Positions 1 through 9,295 of a DNA stretch of 64,000 nt are shown here, in pieces. The notes under the pieces are model-generated. The model was not told where the DNA came from and did not search any database. It saw only the letters and a program-made list of their open reading frames with translations. The DNA is from Madurella fahalii (Eukaryota > Ascomycota > Sordariomycetes > Sordariales): contig CM056877.1 of the NCBI GenBank assembly GCA_029876055.1, positions 930,001 to 994,000 of the forward strand. Reading direction: 5' to 3'. Made by a program: the position numbers and the translations under genes. How positions within the stretch are numbered: position 1 is the stretch's first letter; each line of letters starts with the position of its first letter.

Positions 1-522
1 AGGGCGTCCGACCTGGGCGTCAACGACAACACTTATTTTGCGAGGACGCACATCGGACATCTGCTGCGGCCGGGAGACTCGGTTCTGGGGTACATGCTCA
101 CCGGCACGAACTTCAACTCGGCGGCGCTCGATGCCATCGAGGAGTCGCGAGCGTACGGGTCGACTATCCCCGACGTGGTGCTCGTCAAGAAGCACTATCC
201 GAACAAGCGGAAGAATAAGAGGCGCAACTGGAAGCTGAAGCGCATGGCCAAGGACGAGGGCGAACTGCTACCCAAGGCGGCCGACCAGGAGCGCTTGGAG
301 GCCGAGTACGAGATGTTCCTGAGGGATGTGGAAGAAGACGAAGAGCTGCGTGCAGCGTTGGCGCTGTACAAGAATCCCAAGAAGAAGAAGCAGCAGGACG
401 CGGATGCCATGAGCATTGCCGAGACGGAGATGACGGCTGGAGAGGAAGACGGGCCAAAGATCAACATGGACGAGCTGCTGGATGACTTTGACGAGTTAGA
501 AATTCAGGACCGTGAGGCTTGA
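1..522 (+). CDS. NMD3: 60S ribosomal export protein NMD3, C-terminal part
   Basis: The reading frame is open from base 1 and ends at TGA 520-522, so about 173 C-terminal residues are visible and the 5' part lies outside the window. NMD3 is the adaptor that carries the nascent 60S subunit to the exportin Crm1 and is released in the cytoplasm. The visible part starts with the conserved DNTYFARTHIGHLLRPGD stretch. It continues with a basic patch (KKHYPNKRKNKRRNWKLKR, a nuclear-localisation type signal), the FLRDVEEDEELR motif and an acidic tail (DELLDDFDELEI) of the kind that carries the nuclear export signal. No intron is seen in this part. The gene converges on the next one, with a 365 bp gap. 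Confidence 0.93.
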   Translation, partial: RASDLGVNDNTYFARTHIGHLLRPGDSVLGYMLTGTNFNSAALDAIEESRAYGSTIPDVVLVKKHYPNKRKNKRRNWKLKRMAKDEGELLPKAADQERLEAEYEMFLRDVEEDEELRAALALYKNPKKKKQQDADAMSIAETEMTAGEEDGPKINMDELLDDFDELEIQDREA

Positions 523-887
523 TGGGCTTTTTTTGCGGAGGGTTTTGTAGAACAAGTTAATTTGTGATGACCAGTTCTGCATCTCTAGGACTAGCCCTTC
601 TGTGAAGACAGTCACCTAGACTACAAATTGGTTCGATCCACAGCAAATGACGCAGACATGCCGCATTCGTGTACCTGGATTCTTTTCCCCCAGTAGAATG
701 GTTCGGCTTTGAGCAATGCTGCCGTTAGTTGCTCTCGCCCGTATAGGCACCTGAGTTGCGATCAGAGCAACAGCTAGGAGCCGGGACCGCACAAGCTCAG
801 CCATGTTTCGTAAGATCATCCATCCGCTCTTCAGCTGACCTGCTGTCGGTCACGATGCGGTTGGACGCTTCCCGGCGTCTTATCACT
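523..887. other. Convergent 3' intergenic gap
   Basis: This lies between the 3' ends of NMD3 and the hypothetical gene on the other strand. A T-rich stretch follows the NMD3 stop. I see no supported gene, repeat or RNA here. Confidence 0.6.
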
Positions 888-2243
888 CTATCTCCCCGTC
901 TTTGTTAAGTTGCCTCTGGAGAGGTTGAGGGGAGCCGGATAGTCTGAACCGCCGGTGCATTGCTCTGCGACGACCGGCGGCCGCTTATTGCCCAAGATGG
1001 GGCTGCCGCCGACATCGCCGCTATCCGTGTCTTCGATTGTGGGAGCGATGGCCTGGAGAAATATGTCCTCCAGCTCCACCAGCGTAGGATAGGCCCTGGG
1101 CGCCTGACGGATTTCGGGGAGCGGCTCGCCATGTCCGCGTAACTGCCTCGTGAAGCGGTTCCGGAAGCTGAATTCGCTGTGGAGGGGATCTGTTTGTGTT
1201 TGAGCGTGGCGGGTGGTGGGGCCGGTTGAAGTGGCTGGTCTGCCCGTCGGTATAGCTGTGTCACCGTGTGGGCCGCCGCGGGTCCTGACCGACTCCGGAG
1301 ACGCGCGGAGGGTTGGCATGTCGCTGATGGTCGCCGGCACCTGTCTGGATGCACGCCCTCTACGTCTCATCGTCCGTAGGACGGATCCGGATCGCTGGGA
1401 ATAGGCGTGATATGCCTGTCTTGGGGACGGCGTGGCAATAGGCAGTGAGTTCGCTCGATCGACGGTGCCTAGAGATGTGGAATGAGTGGTACGAGGTCCT
1501 GGCTCCGACTGGCAAGAGGCGCTGGACACATTTGGAGTAGACGGTCGTTTAATGTTGTCAGTGAAATACCGCCCGTCTGCAGAAGCAGCTTTATGAGAAC
1601 TCAAGCCGTGGTCTAGACGATTCGGTAGGGATGCCTTCATCAAGGACGAGTGTCTTGTACCATGTGAGCAAGCGGCTCTCTGAGGCTGAAGAGAGCCTCC
1701 TGACCATGATCCCAGTGGGCTGTTGTCGTTACTGCTACTCTCCGCTCGAGAGGTTGCTGCCGACTGCGAGTGGCCCCCTCGACTCACCAACGCACCTTTG
1801 CGCGGCTGGTGTAGGGGTCTCGGAGACGCTACAAGGGGAATTCCCAAGCGCAATGCCATGACACACTTCCTGAAAGCCGACTGCGTCTTGATGAACGGTT
1901 CCGTCCGCCAAACCTCTAGGTGATTCCAATCCTCCTGGTACCTCGACATGATGAGCAACTCCATCGGCGAACCTCTACCGTCCAATTCCTCATCAAGGAG
2001 CCTCTTGATATAGCCCTGGAGCTCGGCTACCTCCTCGTGTGATATTCCGAGTGTTCGAATGGCTGATTGGATGTCGTCAGGATGCGGTATGTTCCCATCA
2101 TCCCAGGGCGAATCTGGCGGGCCTGGAGCGTTGCCACCCATAGCACCTCCTTCGGGGAAATGCATTTTGACTTTAAAAGGCCGTGATATGTTGTTCCCAA
2201 TTGCTCTGACCCGCAATCCGACTTGAAGAGAGGCGAAAGGCAT
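888..2243 (-). CDS. Hypothetical serine-rich protein
   Basis: This is a single open frame of 451 residues from the first ATG (2241-2243). The frame stays open a further 20 codons upstream without an ATG, so a 5' exon is possible. I do not recognise the family. The N-terminal ~140 residues look folded, with a helical segment around HEEVAELQGYIKRLLDEEL and the motif MSRYQEDWNHLEVWRTEPF. The middle is low-complexity Ser/Pro/Arg/Thr-rich and probably disordered. A shorter ordered stretch near the C-terminus (YPTLVELEDIFLQAI) follows. No signal peptide or membrane segment is visible. The alternation of ordered ends and a disordered middle suggests a real fungal protein rather than a chance frame, but no function can be given. 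Confidence 0.6.
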   Translation of the reverse strand: MPFASLQVGLRVRAIGNNISRPFKVKMHFPEGGAMGGNAPGPPDSPWDDGNIPHPDDIQSAIRTLGISHEEVAELQGYIKRLLDEELDGRGSPMELLIMSRYQEDWNHLEVWRTEPFIKTQSAFRKCVMALRLGIPLVASPRPLHQPRKGALVSRGGHSQSAATSRAESSSNDNSPLGSWSGGSLQPQRAACSHGTRHSSLMKASLPNRLDHGLSSHKAASADGRYFTDNIKRPSTPNVSSASCQSEPGPRTTHSTSLGTVDRANSLPIATPSPRQAYHAYSQRSGSVLRTMRRRGRASRQVPATISDMPTLRASPESVRTRGGPHGDTAIPTGRPATSTGPTTRHAQTQTDPLHSEFSFRNRFTRQLRGHGEPLPEIRQAPRAYPTLVELEDIFLQAIAPTIEDTDSGDVGGSPILGNKRPPVVAEQCTGGSDYPAPLNLSRGNLTKTGR

Positions 2244-2442
2244 CTTGTCCTTTGGTGATAGGGGTTTATAATGGGCTGCTGCTGATGCTGTTGTTCCAAA
2301 CAAACAAAGATGGCTTTCTATCTTGAAACAGAATCAGGAAGCATTCAGTGCCATCGGGTATACGCACAGGAGGAAAGAAACCATTAGAAAATCTGACGGA
2401 GCCATAATCAAGCCGTTTGCTCGGTTCCCGCTCCAAGGCAGA

Positions 2443-3485
2443 TCAGAAGATCTTGCTGAGCACTCTCTGGACTTGCTCCGGCTGCGTTTCGTCCTGTTTC
2501 CTCTTCTTTGCCAGGGGTATCTGTTTGAACGTCCGTCTCCTCTCCTGCCTAGGCCCTCCATCAAGTGTGCCAGCTACCTCTGCACCGCCTTCCTCCTCTT
2601 CCTCCTCCTCCTCAGCAGTCTTTTTCCTCTTCGCAGCCTTGGACTGCATGCCGTTGAGTACCTTGGCCCTCTCCACGTTTCGAACGAACTCCTTGTTCTC
2701 TCTGGTTGTCCTGCTGATTTCGGCGCGCATTCTGCTGGCTCGCTCGGCGTTCTCGGCCGCGATCTGTTCTGTCAAATGGTGCCTGGTGTCGGGCGTTAGC
2801 CTGGGATCAAAGCCGCCGCAGCTGCTAGAAGGATGCAAACGCACCACTTGAAACCCTTCAAGTACTTCAGCGCCCACACATCGTCCCGATACCAGCTAGA
2901 CTTCTTGCCGCCGATAGTTTGTGCGTTCAATAGATCGCATGCTTTCTTGGCGTCCTTCTTCTTCACAAACTCGACCCAGCCTTCCGTGTAAGACCGCTTC
3001 TTGTTGCCGCCGTTGCGAACGCGGCGGCTGTGCTCGAGGGGATCTTCGGGCGTCAGGAAAATCCTGTTGATCTTCCCGTAGGGTTCGAGAAGCGAGCGCA
3101 GTTTCTGCGGCTTCATGAATGGTGGAATCCTTGACAAATAGACCACGCCCGATTTCTTGATGGCTGCCTCGGTCGCAACGAGGTTCTTCTTTGTGATGGG
3201 TTTTGATACATCGGGAAGCTCCAACTTTTCAGATTTTTGCCGTTCTTTCGTCTTGCTCTCTCCTGTCGGCTCTGCCGTGTCTTCCTTCAGCTCTGCGCCG
3301 CCGACATGGCTCCGATCCTCCTCTTGGTCGCTGAATTCTTCAGCATCACTATCTTGAACTTCTACTCTTTGGCGCTTCGAGCTCCGTCCGCCCTTCTGCA
3401 AATCATCTTCGGAGTCGTAGTCGGGGCCGGCGTCGTCATCACTGTCGCCGGCATCGAGAAATTGGCTTCGTTTCTCGGAGGACAT
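2443..3485 (-). CDS. ESF2: Pre-rRNA processing factor ESF2 (ABT1 family)
   Basis: Two exons, 3485..2845 and 2782..2443, give 326 residues. The 62 nt intron (2783..2844) has donor GTGCGT, a GCTAAC branch site and a CAG acceptor, and joins KGFKW to HHLTEQIAAENAER in frame. ESF2 is a nucleolar RNA-binding protein of the small-subunit processome that stimulates the helicase Dbp8 in 18S rRNA maturation. Residues 1-100 are acidic and Ser/Asp-rich; an RRM spans roughly 113-210 (GVVYLSRIPPFMKPQKLRSLL at its start). A helical basic C-terminal region with an acidic Glu run follows. The start at 3485 was chosen because RSQFLDAGDSDDD is typical of the fungal N-terminus. The frame extends 42 codons further upstream, which is less likely to be translated. 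It is divergent from the aldehyde dehydrogenase. Confidence 0.92.
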
Positions 3486-4034
3486 GCCGAGGGTTGTGGC
3501 CGTAGTAAAAAGACTCTGGAGGTTTGGATCCGGAAGACAAAGAAACGGGCTGGACTTGCAGCATCCAAAAATTCCGGCGAGTTCGAAAACGGTCCGTGCA
3601 CAATTCTGCAACGACTCTCAAGAATGTACACTGCTATCAAATTGGAACCATGTCTTGCCAGCCATTTCATAAAGAATCAGGGACAAAGGTGTAAATCTAC
3701 TGTGAACATCAGTTAGGTCTGTCTTATACGTTTTGATAATGCCACCGGCATAAATACAGGGTCAATTGAATCCTTGACTCTTCAGAGTACGCTGCAAATA
3801 TGTACCTTCTAGAACAGATGCATTGACCCATGCTGTCCCGCCTCTATCTTATCTGGTTTTATCGTGTATCTTATCGCCTACCCAATGGGCGGGGGACCGA
3901 GGGGCAATGAGAGCTCAGAACTAGCCACTTGCAACTCTGTTATTCCATTCCTGTTTTATCCCGTAATATCTTGAATCCTTCGTTTTCCGGGCTTGAAACC
4001 CAGTTCGCCTCCTGATTTGTTCAAAGTCTGCGCC
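3486..4034. promoter_or_regulatory. Shared upstream region of ESF2 and the aldehyde dehydrogenase
   Basis: These 549 bp separate two divergent start codons and must contain both promoters. I do not see a convincing TATA box. Several ATATCTT/TATCTTATC-type AT-rich segments lie around 3845-3870. Confidence 0.5.
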
Positions 4035-5548
4035 ATGTCTGTCGAGGTTATCGCGACCATTTCGCCGACTACCGACGAGCCCATCTTCACGCGCAACGGC
4101 ATCTCGGCCCAGGAACTCAACGAACTCCCAGATATTGCCGTTCAAGCGTTCGAGTCATGGCGCACCACTCCGCTGCAACAGCGTCAAGAAATCATCAAAA
4201 AGGCGCTCAAGGTCCTCGACAAGAAGCAGGATGAGTTGGCCACGGAGCTCACAGTCCAGATGGGCCGTCCGATTGCGTACACAGCCAAGGAAGTTACTAC
4301 TGCCATCAAGAGAGCCGATTATCTCCTCAAGATCAGCGACGATGTCCTCAGAGATACCCCCGGGGAGGCAGAGACGGGCTTCAAGAGGTTTATCCGCAAG
4401 GTGCCCGTGGGGCCGGTCCTCATCATATTTGCCTGGAACGTAGGTGCTACTCTTGGTGATACATGTGATGCAAAGACACTGAGGAATTCCTGTCAGTACC
4501 CTTACCTAATTCTCGTCAATGCATTAATCCCGGCACTTCTGTGCGGCAACTCGGTCATCCTCAAGCCGTCTCCACAGACACCCACCGTCGTGGAGCAGGT
4601 GGCCAAGGCCTTCGCCGAGGCCGGCTTGCCCAACGGCGTGATACAATACTTCCACTCCGGCTCCCCTACCATTATTGAGTCGATTGTGAGGAATCCCAAG
4701 ATTGCCCTAGTCTGCTTCACCGGCTCGGTAGCTGGTGGTTTGGCCGTCCAGGCCGCAGCATCGAACCGCATCGTCAATGTAGGCCTGGAGCTCGGTGGGA
4801 AGGACCCCGCATATGTTCGAGGGGATGTCGACATTGCATGGGCGGCCGAAGAGATTGTCGACGGCGCCGTATTCAACTCGGGCCAGAGCTGCTGCTCAAT
4901 AGAGCGCGTTTACGTCGACGAAAAGATCCACGACGAGTTTGTCTCTGCGCTTCAAAACGTTCTCAAGGGGTATAAGCTCGGGGATCCTCTAGACAAAGGC
5001 ACACACCTCGGTCCAGTCATATCGAAGAGGTCAAAGGAGACCATCCAGGCGCATATCAAGGATGCCCTCGCCAAGGGCGCCATCAATGCCACCCCCGCAA
5101 ACGAGTCGTTTAGCAGTCTTCCGGCGAAAGGGAACTTCGTCGCGCCCACTCTTCTCACAAACGTGGACCACAGCATGACGGTCATGAAAGACGAAACCTT
5201 TGGACCAGTCATTCCCGTCATGAAGGTGAAGAACGACGAGGAGGCAGTGAAGCTGATGAATGACAGCGAGTTTGGTCTGACGGCTAGCATATGGACGAAA
5301 GACGCGGAGAAAGGCTATGAATTATGCGATATGGTCGAAGCTGGCACCGTTTTCGTCAATCGCTGCGATTTCCCGAGTCCCGTAAGTAGAAATTTGATGT
5401 CGCGCTGCTGAACGCTACTGACGGAGACATACAGGATCTAGCTTGGACGGGATGGAAGAACTCTGGGAAAGGTGTCACTTTGAGTAAATATGGCTTTGAC
5501 CAGTTTGTCAAGCTGAAGAGCTATCATTTGAAGGACTACCCTAAATAG
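4035..5548 (+). CDS. NAD(P)-dependent aldehyde dehydrogenase
   Basis: Three exons (4035..4439, 4497..5381, 5435..5548) give 467 residues, close to the family's usual 460-500. Intron 1 (4440..4496) is 57 nt and has no stop in frame, so an unspliced reading is open. Removing it restores the conserved AWN-YPYLILVNALIPALLCGN junction. Intron 2 (5382..5434) has donor GTAAGT. The enzyme oxidises aldehydes to acids. The general base Glu is in LELGGKD (about residue 233), the nucleophile Cys in GQSC (about 267), and NAD-fold motifs FTGS and ETFGPV are present. The paired Cys after GQS and the short N-terminus recall succinate-semialdehyde/aldehyde dehydrogenases used in fungal catabolism. The substrate cannot be told from sequence. 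No targeting signal is seen, so a cytosolic location is likely. Confidence 0.92.
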
Positions 5549-6362
5549 GGGTTGCGGATCCCTGGCCGCTGCCCTTAACGCAGGGAGGAATTTAGTAAGG
5601 GATTTCGTCAATCGCCCACATATCGGTTCAGAATCAAATGACCGACAGCCAATTACAATCATCCGAGGGGCCAGACTTTGTCAACGTTGTCTCGTGAGGA
5701 AATCTCAGCTGATTCTCGCTCATTCCAAGTGCGCGGTCAAGGAGGTGCGGAAACGGCATGGACCTCCCCGGGGAAAGGCTTCCCCTGTCGACTCCCATTC
5801 CAATGCCCTCGCCCTGCCTGGTCTCTCAATCAGGGAGCACGTTCCGTAGGTATGGAACTGACGATCCGATGCGGCAGTCTTATTTCTTTGACATTTCCCA
5901 CCTCCCTCGGCTATGTGCCACCAGCCCTGTCTTTGTACCGGACCCGTCTTTGGAGTGCCGCGGGCATCGGGCCAGCTTACAAAAGGGAAAACCTTGACGA
6001 GCCGGGAACTTTGGTCAACGGGAACCTCAACTTCTCTTGCCGCTCCTTTGTTCCTTGAACCCCGTTGTGCGTTGCTCTACGCTCATTATTGGTCCACCTC
6101 TGTGGCATCCCGCTCGTTCCAGTCCGCCGGTGTCGTCGATTGGGAGCTCTCGCGCGCCATTACTTCATCGCGAGAACCCCGAAGCTTCCCATCTTTGATA
6201 GCTCTTGTTTGCGCTCCATCGCGTTCGTCCTGAGCACTATTAGTCACGCTGCCTTGGTACATCATCCGGAGACACGATCTAACAGTCTGTTGCCGCATCC
6301 TGTTCGCATCTCCTCAACGGTGGCTCAACACTCCGATAGTATCCTCAACTTCCATAACGACG
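5549..6362 (+). other. Intergenic and 5' leader region
   Basis: The stretch before the CRIB-like gene is pyrimidine-rich towards its 3' end (6060-6360), as in fungal promoters and leaders. Open frames here are short, overlap in all directions and show no family features. I see no supported gene. Confidence 0.5.
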
Positions 6363-7320
6363 ATGAGCGTCTGCGCCGAGGTTAAGAGGCTCTACGCATC
6401 TCTGCAAGAGATGATCGGCCTCCGGCGCAGGAAGGGAGTCAAGCATCCTCTACAAATCGTACGCCACACCTCCTTCCCTCCTCTTGAATGTCTTCAGTCC
6501 ACTCTAACCAAACCTCCCCATTCAGTCTGAGCCCTTCAACTTCAAAAAAGAAACCACCACCCTCCCAGGCTTCACGGAAGACGAGTACGCCCTCTCCCGC
6601 AACCCCCACTTTTAACCCACTACCCGCACTAACATCCCCCTTCCCCCTTCCAGAATAGCCGTCCTCCGCGAAAAAGCAGCCGCCTCACGCCTGGGCATCG
6701 CCGACGTCGGCGCCGATGCCTTCGCCAGCACCAAGACGCGCAGCGCCCTGCTCACGCCCGCGCGGCTCTCGGGCCCGCTCCCGCCGCTCCCGCTCGCCCC
6801 GTCGTCATCGTCCGCCCCGCGGAGCGGGACAAACCCCTTCCTCGTCGTCCCCGTCCTCCCCATCCCGATCCCCGGCAGCGGCAGTGGTGCCAGCAGCCGC
6901 CGCAGCAGCCACCACCGGTCCGGCTCGTCGTCGCTCAGGAGCAGCAGCACGGCCGCCACCAACCTGACGGCTGCCACGACGCGGTGGCCGGCGAGGGTGG
7001 CGGCCACGCACTCGATGAATGACTTATCGCTTTTGGGGGCGGGCGGCGGGGGCGGGGGTGGGCCCGCGGCTGCGGCTGCGGCTGCGGTGCAGCTTGCGGC
7101 TGGACCATCTGCGGGCGGTGCGGCGGGCGCGGTCTCGTCGTTGGATCTGGACTTTGACCTGGATCTGGACCTGAACCTGGATGTGATGGAGATGGAGAGG
7201 GAGTTTGACTTGAGCTTGGACATGGAGTTTGAGCTTGGGGGCTGCCGCATGGTGAGTCCGCTGTCGCCTTCGATGAAGGGGAGTGGGTTGGTGGGGAAGA
7301 AGGGGAGGTTTGAGGTTTGA
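6363..7320 (+). CDS. Small protein with CRIB-like N-terminus and low-complexity tail
   Basis: Three exons (6363..6458, 6526..6584, 6654..7320) give 273 residues. Introns of 67 and 69 nt both carry CTAAC-type branch sites, and the exon junctions close in frame. The first ~70 residues are compact and conserved-looking (LYASLQEMIG, basic RRRKGVKHP, ISEPFNFKKETTTLPGF, then a helix LREKAAASRLG). The ISxPFNF...PG pattern resembles a CRIB/p21-Rho-binding motif, but the canonical HxxH is missing. If it is a CRIB, the protein would bind a Rho-type GTPase. The rest is Ser/Pro/Ala/Gly-rich with an alternating Asp-Leu segment (DLDFDLDLDLNLD) and is probably disordered. The function is inferred only. The opposite strand carries a long open frame caused by the biased composition. 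Confidence 0.62.
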
Positions 7321-7854
7321 GGATCTGGTGAGAAGCTCCGCGGAAGGGAAGAAGGTTTAAAAAAAGGGGGTGGGTTGGCATTACGATGCGTTTGGTTGAG
7401 TTTGATCGTTTCTTTTCACTCGTTCTCCCAACACTTGGTTTCCTGCTCTCATCTAGCGAGGTGTTGGCATTATAATGCGACAGAAAACACTTGAATGGTT
7501 ATAACTTAATAAGGTTGTCTGAAAGGGGCAGAGTGTCTGTTTGTTTTGGGATGGCGATGGGGATCACTTCAACAGTGTCGGTGTTGCTGCTGAGTGCAGG
7601 CATTTGGCAAACCTTTAAAAGTATTATTACTGCCTAATAGATTAAAAAAAAAGGGACGGATGTACCCAGGTTAAAAGGATACCCGCAGTTTCGCACACGA
7701 CTGAGTGACAAGCCGACTTGAACTGTAAAAGCTCGTTCGAACCTTGATTAGATCGCTAGTGTGGCTTATACGAACCCATTCAGGCATGTTAAGTCGCTTC
7801 CGCTGACCTTTTTTTGTTCCCTTTCCCTTTTAAACGCCGCATCCCGGAAGACTC
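7321..7854. other. Convergent 3' intergenic gap
   Basis: This lies between the CRIB-like gene and ERG8, whose 3' ends face each other. It contains an A-run near 7645-7653. I see no supported gene. Confidence 0.5.
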
Positions 7855-8747
7855 TTATTGAAGCCAGCTCACGAATTCTTGCGCATCCTCTGTCCTTACG
7901 CCCTCCGTCTCCCCCCTGACCCCCATTAGACGCACCCGTATCCCGTGGTCCCTACTCCACCCCTCCAGGAATTCATTAACCCGCCGCTCAGTCTCCTCGT
8001 CATCCTTCATCACCACAGCAGCAGCATCATACCCGCCCGCGCCAGGCACAACGGTGCCGTACACACCAGGCACCTTCTCTAACTCGTTGAGCATCATCTC
8101 CTGAGTCTCAGGCTCGATGGGCGCTCCGCTGTCCCGCCCCAACTTCCTCATCAACTCCCGCACCGGCCGCATGGCCGCTCCGATCTCCTCTGTCTTGCCC
8201 TCCCTCAAGACCTCAGCAAGCCTGTCCACGCACCCCTGCAACCCCCCATATGCCCTGCCGGCATCGTCGGGGTTCCTATCCCTCCACTCGTGCACCTTCT
8301 TGACCATGCTCACCGTCTGCGTCCCGCAGTCGACGTCACACATGCGGATGGCCACACCGGCCGGCAGGCCCACCAGCTCGGGCCGCACCTGGCAGTCCCA
8401 GTCGCCCTGGTTGACCGTGTGGGTGACGAGCGGGGCAAAGTTGGGCTCGCCGGGGGCGACGGCGGGGATTAGGCCCGGGCTGAAGCGGCGGTAGACCGAA
8501 GAGCCGTAGACGGCCGTCGCCACGTCGAAGCCGCTGCCGACCTTGCCCTGCGCGGCGCAGTGCGCGAGCTGCGCGAGGTTGTGCAGCACGCGCCGGCCCT
8601 CCTCCGACGTCACGTCGAAGCTGAGCGGGTCCATGTAGTGCGCGAGCAGGGCGGCTGTCAGGGCGGTGACGATGGCGGCCGAGGAGCCCAGCCCCGTCTT
8701 GTGCGCGTCGCGGAGGGATGTGTCGTAGTGCCGGAAGCGGGTGCCGC

Positions 8748-8782
<35 letters not shown>

Positions 8783-9295
8783 GTGGTCTTGGGGCCGTCT
8801 GATTCCCCTACGGGGCTGGAGTAGTAGTCGTTGTCGGCGAGGACGATGAAGGAGGCGGGCTTGAAGCTCTCCTTTGTGTGGCGCTTGTCCGCGTAGGCGA
8901 TGTAGGTGAGGACGTAGTTAAGAGTAGTCTCCACAAAGTGATTTGCGTCGGCCGGAGGGCCGCTGTGAGAGAGTGAGCACGCGTTCTTCTGGCTTTGGTA
9001 GGTTGACTCACCTCTGCAGCTGAGTGACCTTGATCCCGCCCGCATTGTCAACAAGGCGGTACCCATATCTCCAGGTGGCGTTCAGAAACTGGGGGCTTTG
9101 CACGACAATCTCGGAGATGTGGACGCCTTCGCTGGTTGGTATCTCTTGGGCGAGGACGTGTATCCGGGCACTCAGGCCAAAGACAAGCCCTGTATGACGG
9201 CGGTCGAGGACGATGTACCCGCCAGCAAGGAGCACCTTCCCGGGGGCCGAGACAACCACTGTAGGGTTTCTCCTGGCTCTATCGGAGCCCGCCAT
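7855..9295 (-). CDS. ERG8: Phosphomevalonate kinase
   Basis: Two exons (9295..9012 and 8962..7855) give 463 residues. The 49 nt intron (8963..9011) has donor GTGAGT and acceptor CACAG. The enzyme phosphorylates mevalonate-5-phosphate to the diphosphate in the mevalonate/ergosterol pathway, in the cytosol. The N-terminus has the GHMP-kinase opening VVSAPGKVLLAGGYIVLD. The ATP-binding glycine/serine loop is KTGLGSSAAIVTAL at about residue 185, and the C-terminal GHMP motif is PGAGGYDAAAVV. It matches yeast ERG8 in order and length. The oddity is an 11-glutamine run (about 156-166) between the FIVLADNDYYS segment and the ATP loop, in a position where kinases of this family are variable. The start at 9295 precedes a short leader before VVSAPGK. 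Confidence 0.95.
8749..8781 (-). repeat. (CAG)11 trinucleotide repeat inside ERG8
   Basis: On the plus strand this is an uninterrupted (CTG)11 run; on the coding strand it is CAG encoding 11 Gln. Pure repeat units suggest recent expansion and length polymorphism. Confidence 0.95.

Noticed and set aside
629..638. GGTTCGATCC, like a tRNA T-loop
   Set aside because: No acceptor, D-arm or anticodon stem can be folded around it.
3486..3611. 42-codon N-terminal extension of ESF2
   Set aside because: It is hydrophobic and unlike the acidic ESF2 start; it probably lies in the 5' leader.
6612..7250. Long minus-strand open frame opposite the CRIB-like gene
   Set aside because: It lies opposite a low-complexity coding exon. 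Its Ser/Arg and Pro runs mirror the sense-strand Gly/Ala/Asp bias, and no start context or domain supports it.
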